DNA of 64,000 nucleotides. Source: Blastobasis lacticolella. Lineage: Eukaryota; Arthropoda; Insecta; Lepidoptera; Blastobasidae. The notes beneath the pieces were generated by a model. It saw only the letters and a list, made by a program, of their open reading frames with translations. It was not told the origin of the DNA and did not search any database. Position numbers and translations under genes: made by a program. The stretch is taken from positions 17,964,563 to 18,028,562 of the forward strand of contig LR990048.1 of assembly GCA_905147135.1 (NCBI GenBank), written 5' to 3'. Every line of letters starts with the position of its first letter. Position 1 is the first letter of the stretch. This document shows, in pieces, positions 45,301 to 55,735 of this stretch.

Positions 45301-45776
45301 GGAGGGGTGTAAGTAGGGAAGGGTAGGCTAAGTTGGATGATTATATTTTTAAGCATATATAGTTTATATAAGCATTTAAGTAGATATTTGGATGGCACAA
45401 ACGTGGATACACATGACTTATACCTGTATGCGTTAAAAATAACCGTTGTTGGATAATTATTGATTATAAATAAGCTTACACAATTTTATTAAATTGTTTT
45501 ATTTTTTACCTCTTATTTGTATGCAACAACAAGTCAAAAGTAAGAAAAGTACGTAGCGAGCTGGAAAACTGTTTTGTTGAAATATATTAGTGGTTGCACC
45601 ACACATACTTACCCTCCAAATCCGCAGCACAATATTGCACCTAAGTATTAACAAATTCTACATATGAAAACATAACGTGCTAAGTTTTCGCAAAAATAAA
45701 GTCCAATGTTAGGGGGTACGATACAGGCTGCTCTCTCCTATAACGTTACGGTGCCGCATCGTCCGTGTGGAACGGC
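45241..45776. mobile_element. MITE-like element with 14-bp inverted ends
   Basis: GCCGTTCCACACGG at 45241-45254 is the exact inverse of CCGTGTGGAACGGC at 45763-45776. Both ends continue with CG-rich sequence. AT-rich non-coding interior of about 500 bp. Confidence 0.55.
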
Positions 45777-45789
45777 TCTAAAAGAACTC

Positions 45790-47277
45790 TATGTATAACT
45801 CAAAGTTCATTAGATTAATGACAAAAATGCTACCAGAGAAGTTTTTATATACTTTTGTTTCATTTACATACGAACTAAATCCAACTAAAAATAATTATGA
45901 TAATTTGAAAATTACTTTAGTGGTAAAAATAGATAAGAAGTACCTCTTCCCCATTTACTGCACAGTAGTGAAACAACAGACATCTTCGTAAATCATATGT
46001 TTCCCGTTTTATACGCATTTACGGATTTCGATTTTGGTATTTAAAAATGACTAACAATTTCACGATATAATCTAGCATATTTGCTGTAAAACTGCACCAC
46101 TTTTGGGGTACCTTCCAGAGAATGATTTTGTTGGATTCAACAACAGCAACGTTTTGCTTGAATATAATACGTTAATTAAATACTTACCTTACTCGAAACC
46201 CAACAAAACATAAGAGCAACGTCGTGCGTTTCCACCGGATACGGATAGTGCCGTCTATTATACTTTTCCTTTTCTCCGCGTTTTGCGTTGTGCTTCTCCC
46301 ACCACGCAGACGAGTCCGGTAGTTTTCCTCTCAGTGGAGTCAAATATTTTCCTACCAGGCAGAGATTTTTAAAAGGGTTGGGTTTCAAATAAGGTAAGTA
46401 TTTAATAACCGTTTTATTTTCAGGTAAAACGCTGCTTTTACATAGCTTGAATGTTATACAAAACGCAACAAAACATGATAATTGTTTGCTAACGCCTGGT
46501 GGTGGAAGAAGATACTAATGTGACATACCTACCTTTATTATGATAGATATTTGCAAGACATTTTAAAGTAAGATTATTAAGTCATTCTTGCTCTAAAGAG
46601 TAATTATTCCCTACAGCTTAAAATATATTACAGAGCTGAGCTAAATGCATTGATTACTCTTCCTTGTGTATGAACATTTTGTTATAAATAAGATGTTGTG
46701 CCGAAGACCTCAGCAAAGATGTGAGCTAGTCCTGGTCTAAAATTGTTTAGTCCGATGAATTGGCTTCTTGAATTTATTTCTTAAATATACAAAGTGGTAA
46801 CCACATTTTACCAGTAAATTGGTATTTATTTTTCTGATACTCGTTGTACAGCCAGCATCAACATTGAATATTTTGAATTGTTTTTTTGCATGGCTACTAT
46901 TAATATTGACTATAGGGCAAATGTCAAACAATACCAATACGCATTGCAAGAGTTTTAAAACAGAAGGCATTTATTTATTTTTTATTATAGTTGACACGAC
47001 ATGTCTCATACATTTACACAAAACCGGGTGGTAAATAATGCACGTTTCAAAGACACATTTTAAATTGACCACTGTACCATGAACTACACTAAGAATTGTT
47101 TTTCCAGTCGATCTGCAAGTTTCTATATATACGCTGAGTGATATCGACATCTTTGAAGACATCTTGAGACAGTATAAAATTAAATTCAAACTTTTACATG
47201 CTAGCTTCATAGAATAACTTGTTATACCACAATTGTAGCAAATTATTATATTTAGGTACTTAGTATTGTTGTCAGTC
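45790..47277. other. Duplicated flank and AT-rich DNA, no gene
   Basis: 45950-46560 pairs with 31040-31385 plus 32575-32880. 46600-47277 is AT-rich with no recognisable coding sequence. Confidence 0.45.
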
Positions 47278-47287
47278 GTCATCATTA

Positions 47288-49113
47288 TCAGCCAGTAGAC
47301 GCCCACTGCTGGGCATAGGCCTCCCCCAGAGATCTCCACAAAGACCGGTCCTGTGCTTTCCGCATCCAGCTGGTACCTGCGATCCTTACCAGGTCGTCGG
47401 TCCACCTTGTAGGAGGCCTACCCACGCTGCGTCTACCGGTACGTGGTCGCCACTCGAGAACTTTACTGCCCCATCGGCCATCTGTTCTTCGAGCTATGTG
47501 CCCTGCCCACTGCCACTTCAGTCTGGCAATCCTTAGAGCTATGTCGGTGACCTTGGTTCGCTTGCGGATCTCCTCATTTCTGACTCGATCGCGCAAAGAA
47601 ACTCCGAGCATAGCTCTTTCCATTGCCCTTTGGGTAACAGTGAGCTTTCTTATAAGGCCCATAGTGAGTGGCCACGTTTCAGCTCCGTAAGTCATCACTG
47701 GCAACACACATTGGTCAAAGACCTTCGTCTTGAGACACTGCGGTAATTGGGACGAAAATATGTGGCGTAGCTTCCCGAACGCTGCCCAACCGAGTTGATT
47801 CGTCGATTGACCTCTTTCTCGAAATTGGACCTACCTAGCCGGACTATTTGTCCTAGGTATGTATAGTCGTCAACAACTTTAAGAGGAGTGCCTCCAACTG
47901 TCACTGGAGTAGGCACAACATGGACATTTGACATAATTTTCGTCTTGTCCATGTTCATTTTAAGACCTTCTTGTTGAGACGCACTACAGAGGTCATCGAG
48001 CATTTTGCCCAAGTCTTCCAGGGTTTCAGCCATGACTACGATATCGTCAGCAAATCTGAGGTGCGTGAGGTACTCGCCGTTAATATTGATGCCAAGTCCG
48101 TCCCAGTCCAGAAGCCTAAAGATATCCTCCAGTGCAGCGGTAAACAACTTCGGAGATATGACATCACCTTGTCTAACACCTCGCTGCAGCTGAATAGGTT
48201 CTGTGGTCTTGTCCTGGAGACGAACTGACATAGTGGCGTGTTTGTACAAACACTTCAATGCTTCGATATATCGATAGTCAATTTGGCACCGCTGTAGAGA
48301 CTGGAGCACCGCCCAAGTTTCGATCGAATCGAAGGCTTTCTCATAGTCCACAAACGCCAAGCATAATGGCCGGTTATACTCTTCGGTCTTCTGTACAACC
48401 TGCCGCAGCGTATGTATGTGGTCTATGGTACTAAAACCTTTTCGGAATCCGGCTTGTTCGGGAGGCTGGAAGTCATCAAACCTGCGTGCGAGACGATTCG
48501 TAATGACTCTCGAAAACAGCTTATAGACATGGGTCAGTAGCGATATTGGTCTGAAGTTCTTCAAGAGAGCCTTATCACCTTTCTTGAAGAACAATATCAC
48601 TATGCTTCTGTACCATGCTTCCGGCGTTTTGCCCTCGAGGATGACGGAATTGAACAGCTTCTGAAGGGTCTTAAGCACAGGTTTGCCACCAGCTTTCAGA
48701 AGCTCAGCCGTAATTCCATCATCACCCGGCGCCTTGCTGTTCTTAAGCTGTTTGAGAGCCATACTAATCTCGTACAGGCTGATGTCCGGGATATCTTCGG
48801 TGTAGTGTCGGGTCAACTTGGCTCTGGGGTCTTTTGCCATACTGGTAACAGGTGCCCGTGTTGTCGTGTATAACTGTCCATAGAACCTCTCGACTTCCCT
48901 CAAAACCTCGGACTTGGTCGAAACAACTCTGCCATCATCCGTTTTCAGTCTCGTCAACTGGCTCTGTCCAATCGACAGATCTCTCGCAAAGACTTTAGAG
49001 CCTTTGTTCCGTTCGATCGCCGCCTCAATATTGGTAGTATTGAAGCGGCGTATGTCGCGAGTCAGAGACTTGGAGATCTGTCGATTAAGTCGCCTAAATT
49101 GAGTCGCCATCAT
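47288..49113 (-). pseudogene. RTE reverse transcriptase
   Basis: Copies element RNA at the target site. The 472-aa frame (47695-49113) has LKQLKNSKAPGDDGITAELL, RSIVILFFKKGDKALLKNFR, EQAGFRKGFSTIDHIHTLRQ, RPLCLAFVDYEKAFDSIETW, RGVRQGDVISPKLF, the intact catalytic box LRFADDIVVMAET and the thumb start TYLGQIVRLGRSNFEKEVNR. A one-base deletion near 47795 (compare 40905) shifts the frame. The rest (MTYGAETWPLTMGLIRKLTV to KWQWAGHIARRTDGRWGSKV and TRWTDDLVRIAG) continues in 47288-47707. Apart from that deletion the RT is intact. Confidence 0.88.
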
Positions 49114-49128
49114 CAGGGGATTGCAGAG

Positions 49129-49853
49129 TCATTCCGCGTCTTTCATCGATGAGTTTGAGGGTTTGAGGGTTATAGGGTCAGAGATTTTGTTTGTTCTGTT
49201 TGTACGGCAGGCCTTATAAAACTTTGACCCAACCGTATAGACAGTTTCCACGAACCTGTTATTATAGTCGTCCACGTCGACGCACTCTCCTAGGCACTCG
49301 AAGCGATTTTGTAATTCGAGTTGAAAGCTCTCGGGGTTTTGGATTTGGATGGGTACAGGCCGGAGCGTGGACCTCATCAATCTCGATCTTTCCAGCTGGG
49401 GATTAATATTCAATGTGCCTCTTACCAAGCGGTGATCACTGCCAATTTTAACGCTATTGATCACCGAGACATTATTGAATATATGCCGTTTCGTAGATAG
49501 GATGAAGTCAATCTCATTTTTTGTGACACCATCGGGACTAACCCACGTCCATCTGCGATGATCCGGCTTCCTGAAAAATGAGTTAATCATAAAGAGTCCC
49601 TCCTTCTCCATAAAGCCGGCCAGCATCTGGCCACGGGCGTTCCGACTTCCAATTCCAAATTGCCCCACTCTCAACTCGTCTCCGCCTCGTTTGCCCAGTT
49701 TCGCGTTGAAATCCCCCATGACAACGGTATAATGTGTCTTGGAGGTATGCATGGCTGTAGAAATATCCTCATACATAGCCTCCACTTCATCGTCGGAGTG
49801 AGTCGAAGTCCGTGCGTAGACCTGTATGACCTGTATTGTCAGTCGTAGCATTC
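49129..49853 (-). pseudogene. RTE endonuclease, C-terminal two thirds
   Basis: APE-type endonuclease: VIQVYARTSTHSDDEVEAMY, VVMGDFNAKLGKRGGDE, RRWTWVSPDGVTKNEIDFIL and KIGSDHRLVRGTL include the D-N and SDH catalytic positions. The N-terminal catalytic part is missing through 5' truncation. A short duplication of CCCTCAAAC near 49150-49175 shifts the frame just before the linker to RT, giving the early stop at 49129. Confidence 0.85.
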
Positions 49854-50880
49854 ATAAATCTCATAATTTCCCAAGTCGCTTAATTTTTTAGACAGAGTCA
49901 CCTACACTCGGTCCCTTGACAGACAGCCCAGGCTCAAGCGAAACGGCTTTTTTCTTACGAGTTTTGCGGGTAAACGCTAAACTGTCATATATTTCTAATT
50001 AAGGATTCTGAGTCTCTATTTTTAAACCGCTCGCTTCGAATCGAACGGTTTTCATTTTAGATTTTTCGACATCAAAAACTTAATATTTTGATGCATGACG
50101 CTGATTTTTTTAGCCGTTCGCTTTCGGCGTTGCTAATTTAATTTAAAAAACATTGAACTTTTTATGCCGAAAACCAAAATTGAAAAATGTTCGAAAATAG
50201 GGCCTCTTGTATAAAACCGCTTTCTTAGTAGAAGAGCTGACCCTGGCCAGCAGATGGAGGCTTCCACTAGATGCCCACGAACAATCCCAGTGCACACCAT
50301 ATAATTTCTCAGTATTCTAAATACTTACTACTACTAAACAAAATACGTTTTGAAATCACATTGTTTCTGTTTATTTTGGTCCATTATAAATAAACCTTAA
50401 CATAAAAGAAAATAATAAATTATTATGACATTACTTCTGTATACCAAATCAACCCATAAACATGAATAGGTTCGCATAATTAATCATTAACAACTGGAAC
50501 AAACAAGGTTGATACCAATGGTGCAGTTCGGGAAGAATTTATTTATTTATTTATTATCAAAATGCCTCCAGACTTACAGTTTAATTGAAACCAAAACGTC
50601 TGGAGAACCACTACACTAGTTACATTTAAGTTATTATCTCAATTTACATTCAATACCAGTAAAAAATATTTAATGTTACAGTAACTAAACCAATAAGTGC
50701 GTATATTTATGAATTTTTGATAAGTAGTGCCAAAGAGCATCAACTTCAAAATCAACTTCAAAACGGTCAGTTATCAGTTGATTTAACAGTGTGAGTGCGT
50801 GCATTGTAGGAGCATACCTGGTGGTGTCGGTACGCGCTAATGCCGATGCAAACAGCTGGTGCCTGCGTCCCTCTCGCGTA
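49854..50880. other. Duplicated flank and repeats, no gene
   Basis: 50340-50540 pairs with 32920-33026 plus 38214-38300 (TATTTTGGTCCATTATAAAT; ACATGAATAGGTTCGCATAA) and is the empty site for the CR1-like LINE. An ATTT run lies at 50535-50555. 50560-50880 is an unidentified repeat-like stretch. Confidence 0.55.
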
Positions 50881-51324
50881 TTTCGCGTATTAATTATTCA
50901 GTACATAAAGTGAGCATGAAAATAAAGCGCTAGGGTTATCTACTTTTTCATTCAATCGGAGGAAGTAGTGCAATACTAGTGCGAGTTTCGATCTCAACTC
51001 CAACGTGTCAATACCTACCATCTTCTTCAAAGTCGCTACACTCTTGACAGAGTGGTCGTAGTCGTCGGTTGAGGATTGGCAGCACGCTTCACTATCCGGC
51101 GCCACTCCTCTCGAACTGCTCACTTGGTCGGTCCAGCGCATCGGTGATCTTCCGCGTGGTCTCGTGCCTTCCACCTTTCCCTGTACCACAAGGCGCTACA
51201 AAGAGACATCTCCTCGTCGCGAGACATGGCCAAAAAAGGTCAGGATTCGAGTCTGTACTGTGGATGATAGACGCTGTTTGATGCCGAGTTCTTGGAGGAT
51301 GGACTCATTCTTTCTAAACCCCTT

Positions 51325-52847
51325 TCACGACACCCCAAGCATTCTTCTCCAGCACCACATCTCCAAGGCGTCTATCCTCTTCTTCTCGCTCTCTCTCAAT
51401 GTCCACGTCTCAGCGGCATATAGAAATATGGGAAACACTAGCGCCCTCACAAGTCGGATCTTTGTGGCCTTTGTGACGTTCCGGCTTCTCCATATTTTCT
51501 TGAGCTTGTCCATGGCCGCCCTCGCAGTAGCCATGCGTCGTTTGATCTCAACGACACATCCACCATTGTTGGATATCAGTACTCCTAGATAGACATACGA
51601 CTGTACGACATCGCAGTTCGCAATCTTCTTGACATCCGGTAGGTTATTATTGACGCGGTCGACAATCATCACCTTGGTCTGTTGGCTACGGTTGATCTTT
51701 AAGCCGAACTCGAGACTAACACGATCAGTGTTGGGAACTTGTCGCAAATAAGGTTGTGTCATCGGCATATCGTAGGTTGGATATTTTGAAACCTTCAATG
51801 TTGACTCCGTCTGACCAGTTGTCAAGGGTGATCCTCATAATAAGTTAGGTGTAAATATTGAACAACAATGGCGAGATAATGCACCCCTGACGAACTCAAG
51901 CATTGGGGTGGAAGGTCTGCCCTGACAGAAGCGGTTACACTTTCGTAAAGTTGCCGCAGAAGATGAACCAGATGTTTAGGCGTTCCCATTGCTTGAAAAG
52001 TTTCGCAGAGCTTCGGCCATTTTACAGAATCAAACGCCTTTGAAAAATCAACAAAACAAATAAATGTCGGTTTGGTATATTCCCAAGCCTTTTCTATAAT
52101 TTGACGCACTGTTAGAATTTGCTCACGGGTACCCTTTCCTTTTACAAAGCCAGCTTGTTCAGGAGCGATTTCTTTGGAGAGGTAAGATTTAAGTCTCTCG
52201 TTTAATATATGTAGTAAAATTTTACTTGCGTGGGATATTAGAGCGATTACGCGGTAGTTGCCGCATAATTTTGTGGAGCCTTTTTTATGAAGAGGAACAA
52301 AGACAGTGTGGGTCCATTCTTGAAGCCAAATCCCCGTTAGCCAGATTTTATTGCATAGGGTGAGAAACATATCGACACCATTTTCTCCGGAAGCTTTGAT
52401 GGTTTCAATCGGTATGGCGTCTCTAACCATGGCTTTTCCGCTTTTTAAATGTGCAATAGCGGCTCGAACTTCGTCTCTGAGGATATTTGGCTCAGTCTCT
52501 GCTTTATCGGGCTCCGTGAAACGACGAAGGGTCTTCAAACAATGACTGGCAGTACTGTTTCCATGTCTCGGATATTGCGTTAATCTCAGTTTTAGTTTCA
52601 CCTCGAGAATTCTCAATGGCCCATGTCCTACTCGACAAACTTTTGGTGATTGACTTAATTTTTTTATACAAGTCCCTCGCTTCATGTTTGTCATGACTTC
52701 GGCACAGATCTTACGAAGCCGAGCATTGCGGTCACGCCTACATGCTTCTTGTATGCGAGCAGACTTCTCATTTAGGCTTGTTACATCAGCCCCCGACGCC
52801 TTCATCGCTCTTCTCTCCTCTACAAGGGCTAAAGTTGCATCACTCAT
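51325..52847 (-). pseudogene. RT of the CFDP2-like LINE
   Basis: A 341-aa frame (51822-52847) holds AAIAHLKSGKAMVRDAIPIE, TVFVPLHKKGSTKLCGNYRV, LKSYLSKEIAPEQAGFVKGK and TFICFVDFSKAFDSVKWPKL. The frame is lost near 51950, so the expected RGVRQG motif is out of frame. The FADD region is destroyed near 51780-51840. The thumb and tail continue at 51325-51825 (SYVYLGVLISNNGGCVVEIK, FPIFLYAAETWTLRESEKKR). Confidence 0.8.
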
Positions 52848-53069
52848 CTAATTTTGCCGTTTGCGGACCTGGTCACGTGTTTTTGATGCAGCGACAGCTG
52901 TTTTGAGGATGTCTTTTGCCTGATCCCACAGTTTATCAGGCATAGCTGATTGAGAGTCCAAGGCTGTCCATTGTTTCCAATTTTGCTCCAGCGCGGCAAC
53001 AAACCGAATATTATCCGTTGGCTGGATTCTTGATGTTTTGGTAGTGTTCCGAGCCACTCTTAGTTTGAG

Positions 53070-53994
53070 CTACACCTTTACCATCCATAGTTGGTGGTCT
53101 GATCCACAATCAGCTCCAGGTAGGGTGTGCGCATTCCTCACCGACGTTTTCCATCTAGAACCAATAATTATGTAATCGATTTGATTTGGATAGTTGCCAC
53201 CTGGTGATGTCCAAGTGTAGATTTTCATAGGATAGTGCTGGAAAAAACTGTTACAAACCACTAGGTTATGTTCGGCAGCAAACTGTAGCATACGCTCGCC
53301 TCTCTCATTACGCTGGCCCAGTCCAAATTTCCGCGCAATAGCTAAGCTGGTTGGCTTCTGCTCCAATCTTTGCATTAAGATCGCCCATAATAATGAGAAG
53401 CTCTCTTTTGGCACCTTTTCCATGGTGGACTCTAATTCACCATATAAGTTTTCTATGTCCGCGTCGCTCGCAGTTCAAGTTGGCGCATATAACTGTATCA
53501 TGTTCTGATTGACCGGTGTCGCTTTGAGTTTGATACTTAGCACTTTATCACTTACTGGTACGTAGTCCATAACACAATTATTGACATTCTTATACAGGAC
53601 AAAGGCCACTCCATTTCTACTGCAATCTTCGCTCCCAGGAAAGTAGACAGCATGCTGCTCGGTAAAAAAGTGCCCACCACCTTTCCAGTGGGTCTCACTA
53701 AGGCCACAGATGGTCAGTTTGCATCGGACTATCTCTCTCTAAGATGGTAAGCTTACCCGTTTGAAGTAAGCCGCGCACATTCCAAGTTCCTATCTTTTGG
53801 GTATTTCGCATCTTAATGGGTATGGAGATTCCAGTACTGCAATTTCCATGCGATGCCTGGTTTCCTACATCAGCATGGCCGGTAACCAATTTCCTAACGG
53901 TAACCTTCATGACGACTTTCTTGGGAGAATAGTGTGGTGGTTTTCCCTTGCCTTCCACACCGCAGTGTTGGAGTCCGAAGTTAGCAGTTGGCAA
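53070..53994 (-). pseudogene. Endonuclease of the CFDP2-like LINE
   Basis: N-terminal part at 53698-53994 (MRNTQKIGTWNVRGLLQTGK) and C-terminal part at 53070-53423 (ERGERMLQFAAEHNLVVCNS, YTWTSPGGNYPNQIDYII). The middle, including the catalytic glutamate region, is split by stops between 53430 and 53690. Confidence 0.75.
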
Positions 53995-54189
53995 TAGAGA
54001 GCGCTGCTGCCCACTCTCTCATCATCAGGTCCCTTAGTCGCCTTTTACGACATCCACGGGAAGAGATGGGGTAGTGCTATTCTATTTAAGTGATGGCACC
54101 ACACGCCACAACCTACCATACCCGATACAAAAAGAGATGGATATAAGTAGGGATAATATCCATATATTACGTGATTTTATGAAGATCCC

Positions 54190-55375
54190 AAACCAGCTAA
54201 TTGAATTCGAGTTTACTTCTTACAAATGCATAGTATAGAAGTAAAATTGTTTCCTTATAATTAAATCTAGCCGTTTGCCACATAACAAATCCTAATGACT
54301 TAAATGCTCTTTTGTAAATTTCTGTGATATGGTAGTTAAATGTTAATTCAACATCAAGAAATAGACCCAGATCTCTAATACGCGTTGTATACGCGCTCAA
54401 GCGGTGTTCCAGCCATTTCATACGTGTATTCCACAGGTGCACGTGAGCGAGTGAACTCGAGTTGGTTTTGCCTGCTCCACTGAACGACATTATCAATGTC
54501 GCGTTGAAGTGCTTCACAGTCCTCAACCGTATCTACACCCAAGAATAGTTTCAGGTCATCAGCAAACATGAGACACATATAGGTTTTAAGACTTTCGTGG
54601 TTATTCACTACACTTTCACTACACATATTATCGGGTTTGTTACCACTGTTAGTATTGTTTTTACCTCGATATTTCGACGCAGTTGCATGCGTAATGATCA
54701 CGAGTTGACTGGTGCCGCTGTGTGTTAAATGTATACAGTCGTAAAAGTAGTTCGATTTCAGTTTCGCGTAAAGACGTAGTGAGTTTCGTGTGTCGCGGGA
54801 ATCAAGCGAGTAACAATGGTAGTGGTTCGAGAGTTCAAAGTGAGGGTAATCGTCGAATCCGAAATAGGGTGGACCGATATGTCTGTCCTTAGGAGCGACT
54901 TCACACGGCGGCACCAGTCAACTCGTGACCATGACGCATGCAACTGCGTCGAAATATCGAGGTAAAAACAATACTAACCGTGGTAACAAACCCGATAATA
55001 TGTGTAGTGAAAGTGTGATGAGACACATACCTATGCTAACAACATTTGGAAGGTCGTTTATCATAATAAGCAATTGAGTCGGTCCAAGCGTACTTCCTTG
55101 GATTACACCGGAAGTAGTCAAATAGGTCTGATCGATAATCTTGGAATTGAACAAATTGCAAACGATTGGAAAAATAATTTTACAAAAATAGGAGAAAAGC
55201 CAAACGCTGAAAACTTGTTCAGAAGGACTTTTGTGTGTACTCAATCAAAGGTTTTTTTGTAGTCAAAAGTCAGTATTTCCAAGCAGCACTTTAATCATGT
55301 TATTCTGTTCAATAACAAGCGCCTCCAGGGATGCCTTATCATTCAGAACCAGCACAGTGTTGATGAGTTCACTTT
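54190..55375 (-). mobile_element. Jockey-like LINE RT fragment split by a fold-back insertion
   Basis: Palm (SGVIQGSTLGPTQLLIMIND, about 55100) and catalytic box MFADDLKLFLGV (about 54545-54580), followed by CEALQRDIDNVVQWSRQNQL and the thumb to LYYAFVRSKLEFN at 54197. Truncated at both ends. The frame is interrupted exactly before the FADD box by the 438-bp insert 54580-55017. Confidence 0.82.
54580..55017. mobile_element. Fold-back element with ~115-bp inverted arms
   Basis: Flanked by a 12-bp direct repeat ATGAGACACATA (54568-54579 and 55018-55029). Arms 54610-54724 and about 54902-55016 are inverse copies with few mismatches (shared CATATTATCGGGTTTGTTAC, ACCTCGATATTTCGACGCAG, GTTGCATGCGT, GAGTTGACTGGTGCCGC). 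The spacer is about 175 bp and non-coding. Arm fragments recur at 4184, 17229 and 22225. Confidence 0.85.
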
Positions 55376-55735
55376 ATTTTAGAGATTTATTTATTTTATT
55401 CATTTATAACACTTTATTGTACATTAAAGATACAGAGATCAGATTTAGTAGACATTTCTAATATTAATATTTAAAAAACGCACAGTGGCGGAAAACAAGT
55501 ATTGTCACTCCAAAGGCAGGAGGATATAGAAGAATCAATTAACATATAAGCAAGGTTGCAGCTGTTTGTACTGAGGTATCGAATAGATTCTGCATGTCAG
55601 GATTTCGAGTAGAAAGGTGATCAGGAGCGCCATAGCATACGATGAATAGGAGATCAACATCCTAAATAGACCAAACTAGTTTTGCAACAGCAAGTGTTAT
55701 CTCGTACTCTTAATATTGTTAGTAATGTTAGTCTA
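55376..55735. other. Intergenic, 3' flank of Gr-c
   Basis: AT-rich, no coding sequence. A retroelement-like end (CTTTATTGTACATTAAAGAT) lies near 55411. Confidence 0.4.

Larger units (their letters stand above)
47278..49853 (-). mobile_element. RTE-type LINE, nearly complete, 5'-truncated
   Basis: The best preserved RTE copy in the window. Reading on the minus strand: C-terminal half of the APE endonuclease, then reverse transcriptase, then a C-terminal tail ending near 47288. The 3' end is GGGCGTCTACTGGCTGATAA with only a weak TGA repeat. The 5' end lies inside the endonuclease, so the copy was never autonomous after insertion. It is 90% or more similar by eye to 39964-41405, 30000-30390 and 5579-6257. 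Confidence 0.9.
51000..54115 (-). mobile_element. Endonuclease/RT LINE (RTE/CFDP2-like), decayed but long
   Basis: Minus-strand order: 5' leader (54000-54115), endonuclease from IGTWNVRGLLQTGKLTILER (about 53800) through NEIDYI-like (NQIDYIIIGSR) and GADCGSDHQLWMVKV (53070), linker, RT and C-terminal tail (GRSPMRWTDQV, about 51130). It is the only nearly complete member of its family here. At least five frame breaks make it inactive. The 5' leader matches the head of SINE-C. The 3' limit is approximate. Confidence 0.82.

Noticed and set aside
48005..48228. Short plus-strand frames opposite the RTE RT
   Set aside because: Antisense shadows of a well-conserved reverse transcriptase frame.
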